Origin: Acidobacteriaceae bacterium
Lineage (GTDB): Bacteria > Acidobacteriota > Terriglobia > Terriglobales > Acidobacteriaceae
Length of the DNA: 35,644 bases
Assembly (NCBI GenBank): GCA_003171315.1
Contig: PMYE01000109.1
Coordinates: 1 to 35,644 of the forward strand
Direction: 5' to 3'
Shown here: one piece after another, positions 1-7,855 of the stretch
How the letters are laid out: the number at the start of each line of letters is the position of its first letter
Numbering within the stretch: position 1 is the first letter of the stretch
Position numbers and translations under genes: made by a program
The notes under the pieces: generated by a model
The model's input: only the letters and a program-made list of their open reading frames with translations
Databases searched by the model: none
Told to the model about the DNA's origin: nothing

Positions 1-225
1 TACCGAAAATTCAAGTGCGCGGCAAAGCCGCGCCCAAACCCCGCCACACCACGCCTGCAGTCATCCCGAGCGAAGGTCGCCGCGGCGGCCGCAGCCGAGA
101 GCCTGCCCTGAGCGGAGATCGCGAAGCGATCGGAGTCGAATGGGGATCTGCGGTTGCTTTTCGCCCTGTATCAGGGCTTGGCTTCAGCCATGCCGTAACC
201 GCCCACCCATTTTTCAAGAAATAAA

Positions 226-457
226 GTGCGCGGCAAAGCCGCGTCCAAACCCCGCCTCACCACGCCTGCAGTCATCCTGAGCGAAGTTCGCCTTGGCGGA
301 CGAAGTCGAAGGACCTGCATTTCGGGCTCTTCTCCACCCACAAGAGCTAGTCACGTGATCGCTGCCCATCAACCGCCGCTCTTCCTCCCGGAGGGAGAGC
401 AGAGAATAGCCCAGGGCGTCAGCCCTGGGAACCGCGCCGTTCTTACCGAAAAATAAA
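226..457. repeat. Long direct repeat, copy A (~232 bp)
   Basis: This block runs from one GCGCGGC hairpin to the next. It recurs 362 bp downstream with only a handful of substitutions over about 232 bp. It contains the TCATCCTGAGCG segment, a GAGCTAGTCACGTGATCG segment and the CCCAGGGC/GCCCTGGG hairpin. The high identity suggests recent duplication or gene conversion. Confidence 0.85.
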
Positions 458-587
458 GTGCGCGGCAAAGCCGCGCCCAAACCTCGCCGTTCGTCCCGCC
501 CTGGTGCCGCTTGGGTGGGATCACGGCGGAGGGAGCGCGGGGCTTCAGCCCCACGAATCCCCGGCCACCCATTCTTCAAGAAATAAA

Positions 588-819
588 GTGCGCGGCGAAG
601 CCGCGCCCAAACCCCGCCTCACCACGCCTGCAGTCATCCTGAGCGGAGTCCGCCGTGGCGGACGAAGTCGAAGGACCTGCATTTCGGGCTCTTCCCCACC
701 CACAAGAGCTAGTCACGTGATCGCGGCCCATCAACCGCCGCTCTTCCTCCCGGAGGGAGAGCAGAGAATAGCCCAGGGCGTCAGCCCTGGGAACCGCGCC
801 GTTCTTACCGAAAATTCAA
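588..819. repeat. Long direct repeat, copy B (~232 bp)
   Basis: Second copy of the block at 226-457, with the same internal order and the same 232-bp spacing between its flanking GCGCGGC hairpins. Differences are scattered single-base changes, for example in the segment after TCATCCTGAGCG. Confidence 0.85.
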
Positions 820-1215
820 GTGCGCGGCGAAGCCGCGCTCAAACCCACGCCTCACCACGCCTGCAGTCATCCTGAGCGAAGTTCGCCGTGGCGGACGAAG
901 TCGAAGGATCTGCGGTTGCTTTTCGTCTTGTATCAGGCCGTGGCTTCAGCCATGCCGTACCGCCCACCCATTTTTCAAGAAATAAAGTACGCGGCAAGGC
1001 CGCGCTGAGCTAAGCGCCGAAACTCTTCTTCGTTTCCCCCACTCCCGGAGGGAGAGCAGAGAATAGCCCAGGGCGTCAGCCCTGGGAACCGCGCCGTTCT
1101 TACCGAAAAATAAAGGTCGCGGCGAAGCCGCGCCCAAACCCACGCCTCACCAATGCGCTGTCATCCTGAGCGGACGCAGGGAGTCGAAGGATCTGCGGTT
1201 GCCTTTCGCCTTATA

Positions 1216-4200
1216 TCAGCGCGTAACTTTCACTCGTGCCGGATCGGGGCCAGAGACCCCCCGGGCTTCAGCCCCTGAGGGCAATCTGCCCAAGACAAAC
1301 CAGCGCTCCAACACCCTGAAAACCTCATCCTGTGTGTCGGGGTCCGACGTGCGACTCTCGACCAACTCGCGCATCCGCACCGAGGCGGCCTCATGCCGCC
1401 CCTCCAGCTCAACCAGCAAGCGTTTAGCGGACTCGTCACTCATCGGCAATACCTGCGGTCCCGTAACGCCGAGCTCAGCCATCCGCGTGAGGAGCTCCGC
1501 CGTACCGCGCGACGGACAGACCACATGCTCCTGTCGCCTCTTGCCAAAATAAACCACCTCGTGATCGAACATACTCCCAGTCGCCAAGTATGCTGGCCGC
1601 TCGTCGGGTATTGTGATCTCGCGCGTAGGGGCCGTTGCGTGGTTCCGGACCCAATCGGATAGCGGCGTCATATCGTCAAGATCGAGAGCGTCCCAGGCAT
1701 CGGCCGCCTGCTCGGCTATCGTGAACCCGCCTCTTCCGCCCTTCGCCCGATCCTCCATTTTCTGTATTTCTGTCACCCGGATAGCTCGGAAATGCGCAGC
1801 GGTCTCCGCGTAAAGCCTGTCCACCAAGACTTTTCGCTCTGTGGCGCTCTCCATACCCAACAACTCGAACACAGCATCATCCAGTTGCCGTCGGTCCGCT
1901 TGACACAACTCTTCTGAAAGCGCGAGCGGGCGCGCGGCCAACTCCAGAGCGCGCCGGTAAGAATGGCAGTCCATTAAAGATTCTTCAACCAGTCTCCCAA
2001 CCGTCCGACGTGTCATCGAGCGCAACGCATCAATCAGACGTTTTGAAATCTGCCCATCGATGCCGCGCGGGTCGGGGACTTCGATCAGGTTCACGTCTAG
2101 AACCTCTGTCTTGAGGTTGCCCTCGGTTCCGGCAAACCTACCATAGAAGGTCTTGAACAGCCCAACCAATGTGGAGTTGAGCACGGCAACGAGAACCTGT
2201 CTCTCCTTCTTGGTTAAACGCTCAGAGGACATATCAAAGAGGTTGTGGTTGCAGATCAAGCGCTCCGGATTGCTAGGGATGATGTGACGGTATTGCTGTG
2301 CCATGGGCCAAAGCGCGAAGCCGGGGTCAACGAGCTTGGTCAAGTCATACCACGGGTCGCGACCGGCGCACGATTTCCGTTGCGGAACAGGAACCGCTTT
2401 AGACTTCTTCGAGGCATACGTCGCCGACTCGCCATACTTGATGTACCTCGCGGCATAGGTCCCACGAAGCGCGGAAACCGGCCCATCCACCAGCAACACG
2501 ACGCGGTCCAGCTCTTTCGCCAGAATCTCCGGCCTCTCCACCTTCATAAGGCTATGAACCTCTGGCTTCATAAACCTTGCTTCAATTGGATGAAGCGTGC
2601 CGGCTCCATCTCTGACGATGCGAACCTCCCCGCTCTCTACTTCGTCCCGCGACGCCCCGCAGAGCGATTTGAAATCCCTGGCCGACAACTCCCGCGAAAG
2701 AACTTCATCCGTCACGTCCCGCGGCATGAAAAATGCGTCGCATCCAGTCTTGACTCCAAAACGAACATCGGCAATTTCGCCGAGAGGGCAGAATCGGCCA
2801 CGGAATCGAGACATCAGCTCAAAGTAGAGGTCCGGCGCCCGCAGATAGCGTCCCCATTTTCCCGCAACGTAATCCCGCTCCGCGCGGCGATCCTTCAGCC
2901 AGACCCTTTCGCCTTGCGCATCCTCGTCCTGCTCTTCGGAATCCTCATCGTCAGACACTTCTTCCGGCTGCCCGGGCTTCAAAACTTCCCCCGCTCGAAC
3001 TCCCTCATCCCATAACTCGGCCTGACTCTTCAGCAGAACCCGCCACTTCTCGTCGTGGACCGGATGCGTCAGCCGCTCAAGCTTGTCCCGAACCGCATCG
3101 ACGGCGCTCTGCCGCGAAATCTCGGCAATCTCCGCTTCCTTGCCGACGCCGCCGCTCGCCAATACTCCGATGATCTCCGTCAGCGGCTTTTCAAAGCGAA
3201 CGAAGCGAACCAGATTCGCCCGACGCCTCTCCGGATCGGCACAGCGTTGCAAAATCGTAATGCAGGTCTTGACACGGGCATCCGGGAACCATCGCTCCGT
3301 GGCGCTTTCCAGAATTGCCACGACTCGAAAATTTGAGAGAATCCAGCGCTGCAACGCGAACCCGTAGTCCACATCCAACCATTGCCCGCTCGTAAGGAAC
3401 CCGAAATAGCCGCCCTCCTTAAGAAATCGGCAGGCTTGAGGCCAGAAATAGCAATGCAGGTCCGAACGCCCGCGAAGCTCCGTCCCTGGAAACGCCTCCT
3501 CAACTCGTTTGGAGTACTTCTCTTTCTCCTCTTTGCCAATCTTCTCCTGGCGGACGTATGGCGGATTGCCCACAATAGCGTCAACCATCGGAAGCATGAC
3601 AGGGCGATGCCTGCCAGGACTACCGTTGGGAAGCTCACAGAACGACTTCCCCGGTTCCACATCGAAAAAGTCCGTCCGCGCGATGCGCGGATAGTTTGCC
3701 TCGTCGTTGATCTCGCGCGCAGCCAAATTGAGCGTTGCTAGGTGGGCCGGATAGAGCCCTATATCCGCCCCAAATAACTCGTGCAGTAATTGAGAATGGG
3801 GGCGACGGTCGTTCATAGCATGCTTGCGGTAGTAGGCGCGCACCAGGAAGCTCCCGCTTCCGCACGCGGGATCCAAAACGATCGAGTCGGCACCTCGGAT
3901 GCAAAATGAGTTGATGAGGTCCACTGGATCGGGACCTGTGAAGTGCTGCCCTAAACGATGCCGCTCTTCAGGGCTGATGAGCTTCTGGAAAATGAGGCCA
4001 ACCACATCGGCTGGCACATCCCGAAAATCGATTGACTCAATGCCGCGCAAAAATCCACGCCACGCATCCACCGCGCCATCCGGCGAAAATATCTGATCGT
4101 TCGCCCAATCGTGCTCTTCCGGGAACAGCAGCGTCTCGTAATCGCCGCTCTCCTCAGCGGCCACCCTCAAAATCTCGTTTAAGCGCCGGACCGCTTGATT

Positions 4201-5025
4201 GGCTGTCTTAATGGCTGGACCAAGCTCCAGCCTCGGAAGTTGCGGAAACCGGGCGCGAAGGGCCTTATAAAAGATGAACCGGTTGGTCCAGACATAGGCC
4301 AGAGTACGCGCCGCATTATCGACGGCAGCACTCCACTCCTCTGGCTGCAAACGCAGAAACTGCCTCCCCTGCGAGACCATCCATCCTTGGAGCCTTGCGT
4401 CGAATTTGCGATCTGCCTCCGAGTTTCGATACAGATACCCGCGCAGCAGCATGACAGGCCAATCAAGGTGACTTTCGAGCGATCTGAGGAAGATTTCATC
4501 AGGCGGCAGCGCCCAGTCCTGCCTTACTCCCGTGATGATGTCCGATAGATCGAGGATCAGGTCCGGGAGAAATCTGTTTGCGATCTGCTCAAGAATCTCC
4601 GGGCGGGCGACTTCCTGGGCGGAGGTAAGATTCAGCCGCAAATGCCAAACTCTGATGCGCCTGTCGAGCAGGCTCCGCTCCTGCTTATAACGATCAAATA
4701 GGACAAACGTGTTTACATCCCAAGTGAAGAAGTACTGCACATTCGCGTGGTCAGCCTTTTGTTGCGCGTCTTCTATCAACCCACTGTCAAACGCAGCGGT
4801 ACCGCCCGGGAGCTTTACCTCACCTGTCAATAAGAGCTTTTTATCCTTGCCGTAGAAGCGGAGATCCTTACGCTTGGTCCTCCCCTTCGTTGAGCCCAGG
4901 CCTTCGATGCGCGCCTCGACAAAGGGGCACCGATCTTGCAGTCGGTCGAAAATTGGCCCGGCTGCAGCAGCAATCTTCGCGCAGAAATCGACTTCGTTGA
5001 TAGTCTCGTTGGCAACTGCGGGCAT
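1216..5025 (-). CDS. Fused restriction-modification enzyme (type IIG-like, Eco57I-type N6-adenine methylase)
   Basis: This 1269-residue protein appears to combine DNA cleavage and adenine methylation in one chain. Near the N-terminus, D54 followed by E69-V-K71 fits a PD-(D/E)xK nuclease core. GQHFTG (about 359-364) precedes SAM-binding motif I DPACGSGSF (385-393), and the catalytic motif NPPY is at 487-490, typical of gamma-class N6-adenine methylases. The region around 750-1000 resembles a TaqI/Eco57I-like target-recognition domain. The ATG lacks a clear Shine-Dalgarno but is the first in frame and leaves the nuclease core intact. No separate S or R subunit or helicase gene is adjacent, so it probably acts alone. 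A BREX PglX-like protein is the main alternative, but none of the other BREX genes is present. The last ~20 codons and the TGA lie in sequence matching the adjacent repeats. Recognition site is unknown. Confidence 0.85.
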   Translation of the reverse strand: MPAVANETINEVDFCAKIAAAAGPIFDRLQDRCPFVEARIEGLGSTKGRTKRKDLRFYGKDKKLLLTGEVKLPGGTAAFDSGLIEDAQQKADHANVQYFFTWDVNTFVLFDRYKQERSLLDRRIRVWHLRLNLTSAQEVARPEILEQIANRFLPDLILDLSDIITGVRQDWALPPDEIFLRSLESHLDWPVMLLRGYLYRNSEADRKFDARLQGWMVSQGRQFLRLQPEEWSAAVDNAARTLAYVWTNRFIFYKALRARFPQLPRLELGPAIKTANQAVRRLNEILRVAAEESGDYETLLFPEEHDWANDQIFSPDGAVDAWRGFLRGIESIDFRDVPADVVGLIFQKLISPEERHRLGQHFTGPDPVDLINSFCIRGADSIVLDPACGSGSFLVRAYYRKHAMNDRRPHSQLLHELFGADIGLYPAHLATLNLAAREINDEANYPRIARTDFFDVEPGKSFCELPNGSPGRHRPVMLPMVDAIVGNPPYVRQEKIGKEEKEKYSKRVEEAFPGTELRGRSDLHCYFWPQACRFLKEGGYFGFLTSGQWLDVDYGFALQRWILSNFRVVAILESATERWFPDARVKTCITILQRCADPERRRANLVRFVRFEKPLTEIIGVLASGGVGKEAEIAEISRQSAVDAVRDKLERLTHPVHDEKWRVLLKSQAELWDEGVRAGEVLKPGQPEEVSDDEDSEEQDEDAQGERVWLKDRRAERDYVAGKWGRYLRAPDLYFELMSRFRGRFCPLGEIADVRFGVKTGCDAFFMPRDVTDEVLSRELSARDFKSLCGASRDEVESGEVRIVRDGAGTLHPIEARFMKPEVHSLMKVERPEILAKELDRVVLLVDGPVSALRGTYAARYIKYGESATYASKKSKAVPVPQRKSCAGRDPWYDLTKLVDPGFALWPMAQQYRHIIPSNPERLICNHNLFDMSSERLTKKERQVLVAVLNSTLVGLFKTFYGRFAGTEGNLKTEVLDVNLIEVPDPRGIDGQISKRLIDALRSMTRRTVGRLVEESLMDCHSYRRALELAARPLALSEELCQADRRQLDDAVFELLGMESATERKVLVDRLYAETAAHFRAIRVTEIQKMEDRAKGGRGGFTIAEQAADAWDALDLDDMTPLSDWVRNHATAPTREITIPDERPAYLATGSMFDHEVVYFGKRRQEHVVCPSRGTAELLTRMAELGVTGPQVLPMSDESAKRLLVELEGRHEAASVRMRELVESRTSDPDTQDEVFRVLERWFVLGRLPSGAEARGVSGPDPARVKVTR

Positions 5026-5285
5026 GGCTGTATCAAAAATAGCAGGGGTAACCGACCCCCAGGAGTGTCAGGAACGGAACCGGCGGGTCGGCCCTAACTC
5101 GGGAACGAACTCAGACCGGAATTTCCCAAAACTGCAACAAGAGGAGCCATGACCACAGTTCGCCCCGCTGACCCGCCGGCCCGCTAGCTCCGCTAACCCC
5201 GCTGTCCTCCCTGAACCTGGGCTTCGACCGCCGCACCCCCAAAACCTGCCTCCAAGGGGGCGAAACCACCCTTCGCAACATCGCA

Positions 5286-5390
5286 GATGCGACGATTTCA
5301 CTTGAAATCGTAGACCTGCAGATCACAATTTCACCCGATTGCTCCACCTGCAGGTCTCATCTTCCGCGAGCTCCCGATGCGACGATTTCA
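5286..5390. repeat. Intergenic inverted and direct repeats
   Basis: GATGCGACGATTTCA occurs at 5286-5300 and again at 5376-5390, exactly 90 bp apart. The first copy forms a hairpin, CGATTTC-ACTT-GAAATCG. Between the copies, AGACCTGCAG and its exact reverse complement CTGCAGGTCT form a further inverted repeat. The rest of 5026-5431 shows no gene; a 12-codon frame at 5149 after AGAGGAG is too short to support. Confidence 0.7.
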
Positions 5391-5431
5391 GCCCCCAAAA
5401 TTCGACCTACAGGTCTACGCCTCCCGCCCGA

Positions 5432-5522
5432 TCCCTGCTCCCTATTCCCTACTCCCTATTCCCTACTCCCTACTCCCTGTTCCCTGTTCCCTACTCCCTA
5501 CTCCCTACTCCCTATTCCCTGC
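5432..5522. repeat. Tandem heptad array, 13 x TCCCTRY
   Basis: Thirteen uninterrupted 7-bp units follow the pattern TCCCT(A/G)(C/T), ending as TAC, TAT, TGT or TGC. Seven is not a multiple of three, so all three frames give the same kind of low-complexity PYSLF peptide; the ORFs at 5339 and 5377 are products of this array. Copy number may vary by slippage. Confidence 0.95.
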
Positions 5523-5683
5523 CTTCTTCGCCCTTTCTTCCCCTACCACACCCTTCCCCACCTGTCCATCCGGGGAATCAAAGCGGTTAACCCCATATCT
5601 TGTGGTGCCTGGATTTTTGTCTTCTATTAGTCGATGTTCCCGCGGAGAGCCTGGTTTTCCTTAGCTTTCCACCGATTTTTTTC

Positions 5684-5712
5684 TTGGCGAAAAGTTAGAA
5701 CAGGGATACTAT
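5684..5712 (+). promoter_or_regulatory. Candidate sigma-70 promoter for mraZ
   Basis: TTGGCG at 5684-5689 and TACTAT at 5707-5712 are separated by 17 bp, each matching four of six consensus positions. Transcription would begin near 5719, a few bases before the MraZ boxes. That arrangement suits repression by a bound protein just downstream of the start. Confidence 0.5.
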
Positions 5713-5723
5713 CGACCGAGAGG

Positions 5724-5758
5724 TGGGAATTACTGGAGTTTAGTGGAGTTCCTTGGAG
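5724..5758 (+). promoter_or_regulatory. MraZ operator: four TGGRN boxes at 10-bp spacing
   Basis: TGGGA (5724), TGGAG (5734), TGGAG (5744) and TGGAG (5754) are each separated by 5 bp, giving an exact 10-bp period. MraZ is known to bind direct repeats of this form upstream of its own operon, usually three or four boxes spaced one helical turn apart. The position between the candidate promoter and mraZ fits autoregulation of the whole cluster. Confidence 0.8.
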
Positions 5759-5828
5759 CCACTCAACAGCTTTCATCTCAAGTTTACTCCGGTTTCCTCC
5801 TTGGCAATGGGCTTCCGGGCGCCAAACC

Positions 5829-5844
5829 GGCTGGGGAACCAGCC
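5829..5844 (+). promoter_or_regulatory. Hairpin with GGAA tetraloop in the mraZ leader
   Basis: GGCTGG-GGAA-CCAGCC forms a perfect 6-bp stem with a GNRA-type tetraloop in the ~210-nt leader between the MraZ boxes and the mraZ start. Its function is unknown; it may only stabilise the leader. No known riboswitch was recognised. Confidence 0.4.
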
Positions 5845-5932
5845 TGGCTAACCCGGACGGAGCCCGAGTGGCAAGTGGGTCGGGCGCGGCGTGGACAGAG
5901 GATCCCGGCGCGGCAGCAGGAAAGGCTGGCAG

Positions 5933-6388
5933 ATGTTTCGCGGCAACCATCCGGCGAAGGTCGATGAAAAGGGACGGCTTAAGCTTCCGGCTGCCTTCAA
6001 GCAGCTCCTCGATGCTCAGCACGTCGCCCAGTTCTACATCACCTCCGTGGATGGCAAAAGCGCCGAAATCTGGCCTCTGGCCGAGTGGGAAAGGCAGGAG
6101 AATCTTCTGGCCGAGTCCAGCACCATGGACGACGCCGTAGCCAAGTATTTAAACCTGACCAGCTATTACGGTCAGCAGGTGGAAATGGACACCCAGTCGC
6201 GCGTTCTCCTCCCCCAGATTCTCCGCGCGGCAGCCCGGCTCGATGCCGAGGTCGCTGTCATGGGCAAAATCAACCACCTGCAAGTGCACAATCTTGCCCT
6301 CTTCGAGGAGTCACTGCCCGCCAACGCACTGACCCCCGACGATCGCAAGGCGGTGGCGGCGCTGTTGAGCCGCCGGAGCAGTTTGTAA
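5933..6388 (+). CDS. mraZ: MraZ, dcw-cluster transcriptional regulator
   Basis: MraZ is a DNA-binding protein with two AbrB-like halves that forms a ring and represses the division and cell-wall operon. The start used here is the ATG at 5933, not the upstream ORF start at 5891, because the protein then begins MFRGNHPAKVDEKGRLKLP, the usual MraZ opening, and AGGAAAGG lies just upstream. The 151-residue length is normal. Both halves show the expected pattern: DEKGRLKLP near residues 9-17 and DTQSRVLLP in the second half. It is the first gene of the cluster, 19 bp ahead of rsmH, and four matching operator boxes lie in its leader. Confidence 0.95.
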   Translation: MFRGNHPAKVDEKGRLKLPAAFKQLLDAQHVAQFYITSVDGKSAEIWPLAEWERQENLLAESSTMDDAVAKYLNLTSYYGQQVEMDTQSRVLLPQILRAAARLDAEVAVMGKINHLQVHNLALFEESLPANALTPDDRKAVAALLSRRSSL

Positions 6389-6407
6389 GCCCCTCAGGGG
6401 GGCGCGC

Positions 6408-7301
6408 ATGTCGCAGCCGCAAGTACGCCATGTGCCGGTTCTTTTTCAGGAAGCTTTGGATTTTCTCCGCGTGCGGCCCGGCGCAACCATTGTCGACTGC
6501 ACGCTGGGCCTGGCGGGACACGCGGAAGGCATCGTCAGGCAACTGGGATGCGTGGGGCACCTGATCGGATTTGACCGCGATCCCGAGGCGCTCGAATTGG
6601 CACGAGCCCGGCTCGTAAAGGTTTGCGAAGAGCTGGGCAGCCAGGCGCCGAAAGTGACTTTGATCGGCGAAGCCTTTAGCCGCATCGCCGAGCACGTAGC
6701 GCCGGTTTCGACGGATGGGTTGCTCGCCGACTTCGGCGTGAGCAGCCTGCAATTCGACGAGGCGCGCAGAGGGTTTAGTTTTCAGGCGGACGGGCCGCTG
6801 GATATGCGAATGGATACGCGATCCGGCCCAACTGCCGAACAAGTGGTGAATGAGACGAGTGAGCGCGAGCTGGCAAATCTCATTTACGAATACGGTGAGG
6901 AAAGGAGGTCGCGGACAGTCGCCAGAGCCATTGTGCGGGGGCGGCCGATTACTACCACCGGGCAGCTTGCACGGATCGTAGCATCGACCGTCCCGCCAAT
7001 GAAACATATTCACCCGGCTACCAGAACTTTTCAGGCGCTGCGTATCTTCGTCAATCAGGAATTGAACGAAATCCGGGCTTTGCTTGAGGCCGCACCACAC
7101 TTGCTTAAGCCCTCCGCACGGCTCGTCGTTATCAGCTTTCATTCTCTTGAAGATCGCATTGCGAAAGACAGCATCCGGGAGGGCGCGCAGCGGGGAATCT
7201 GGAAGGTTTTGACCAGAAAGCCCGTAACTGCAGGCGAAGTAGAGATCCACCGTAACCCGCGTTCGCGCAGCGCAAAGCTCAGAGCCGCGGAACGGCAATA
7301 A
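6408..7301 (+). CDS. rsmH: RsmH, 16S rRNA (cytosine-1402-N4)-methyltransferase
   Basis: RsmH (MraW) uses S-adenosylmethionine to methylate N4 of C1402 in the 16S rRNA decoding centre. The 297-residue length is typical. The N-terminus HVPVLFQEALDFL and the SAM-binding segment DCTLGLAGHAEGIV are family hallmarks, followed by GFDRDPEAL, DFGVSSLQFD and FHSLEDRIAK near the C-terminus. The ATG follows a G-rich stretch 20 bp after mraZ. ftsL starts 23 bp downstream, so the gene is part of the mraZ transcript. Confidence 0.96.
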   Translation: MSQPQVRHVPVLFQEALDFLRVRPGATIVDCTLGLAGHAEGIVRQLGCVGHLIGFDRDPEALELARARLVKVCEELGSQAPKVTLIGEAFSRIAEHVAPVSTDGLLADFGVSSLQFDEARRGFSFQADGPLDMRMDTRSGPTAEQVVNETSERELANLIYEYGEERRSRTVARAIVRGRPITTTGQLARIVASTVPPMKHIHPATRTFQALRIFVNQELNEIRALLEAAPHLLKPSARLVVISFHSLEDRIAKDSIREGAQRGIWKVLTRKPVTAGEVEIHRNPRSRSAKLRAAERQ

Positions 7302-7324
7302 ACCGAGGGGCAAGGAGAACAGAA

Positions 7325-7831
7325 ATGGCGGCATGTGCAACAACTTATTTCGAGACCGGCCGCGGCTGGGGCGCGCGGATCGCCGAGCACAACGCCGAAT
7401 TGATGGTGCAGCAAGCGCCGCGCCGCCGCCGCGTGCGCACGCCGGAGTTCTTTTTCGTCAAGCATTTCGACAACTCGCGCCTGGTCAAGGCCTCCGACCC
7501 CGTGCGCGCTCGCGAGATGCGCGTCTTTTCCGTCGCCGTCGCCATGCTATTCTCGCTCATCATGGTCTATGGCCTCCAGCACTTCTACGCCATCGAGAGC
7601 AGCTACCGCGTGGAGAGCGAAAAGCAAACGCTCGATCAAATGCGGGAGGAGAATCGCCAGTTGCGTCTCACCGAGGCTGAACTCACGCAGCCTGGACGCA
7701 TCGATCAGATGGCTCGCCAGCTTGGGCTCGCCGAGCCGCAGCCCGGTCAGGTGGTTCACTCCGATGGCCGTCCCGCCTCCGCCTCTCCCACGCTTGCCCA
7801 GATACCATCTCCGGCACCCACTGCGCAGTAA
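7325..7831 (+). CDS. ftsL: FtsL-like cell-division membrane protein
   Basis: This 168-residue protein has the architecture and map position of FtsL, the small bitopic divisome subunit that works with FtsB/FtsQ and helps activate the septal transglycosylase and FtsI. A basic cytoplasmic region (APRRRRVRT) precedes one transmembrane segment at about 66-86 (VFSVAVAMLFSLIMVYGLQ). A coiled-coil stretch at about 95-125 follows, ending QLGLAEPQPGQVV, which resembles FtsL endings. The tail is rich in Pro, Ala and Ser. A good ribosome site (AAGGAG) precedes the ATG. Sequence conservation in FtsL is low, so the call rests on topology and position between rsmH and ftsI. The N-terminal extension is longer than in E. 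coli. Confidence 0.8.
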   Translation: MAACATTYFETGRGWGARIAEHNAELMVQQAPRRRRVRTPEFFFVKHFDNSRLVKASDPVRAREMRVFSVAVAMLFSLIMVYGLQHFYAIESSYRVESEKQTLDQMREENRQLRLTEAELTQPGRIDQMARQLGLAEPQPGQVVHSDGRPASASPTLAQIPSPAPTAQ

Positions 7832-7855
7832 CCCACCCCACTGGACTCAGTCGAG

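Larger units (their letters stand above)
1..1215. repeat. Mosaic array of extragenic hairpin repeats
   Basis: No credible gene is present; all ORF-track entries here are translations of repeats. Seven copies of a hairpin of the form GCGCGGC-AAA-GCCGCGC, some with one or two changes, begin near 17, 228, 460, 590, 822, 989 and 1117. Three copies of CCCAGGGC-GTCA-GCCCTGGG lie at 410-429, 772-791 and 1067-1086. Other recurring blocks are GGCTTCAGCC, TCATCCTGAGCG...GTCGAAGG and TTCTTACCGAAAAT. The blocks are shuffled in order, as in REP/BIME-like extragenic repeats. Such sequences are frequent between acidobacterial genes from general knowledge; I cannot confirm the family without a search. Function is unknown; the hairpins could stabilise or terminate transcripts. 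Confidence 0.85.

Noticed and set aside
1-1215. CRISPR array
   Set aside because: The repeats are palindromic, vary in spacing (107 to 232 bp) and carry repeated, not unique, sequence between them; no cas genes are nearby.
1216-5025. BREX (PglX) or DISARM system
   Set aside because: Only the methylase-like gene is present; none of the ATPase, phosphatase or helicase partners lies on either side within the window.
5339-5664. 83-aa and 95-aa ORFs upstream of mraZ
   Set aside because: Most of their length is translation of the TCCCTRY heptad array.
6270-7343. 357-aa minus-strand ORF opposite rsmH
   Set aside because: Antisense shadow; rsmH is unmistakable in the other strand.
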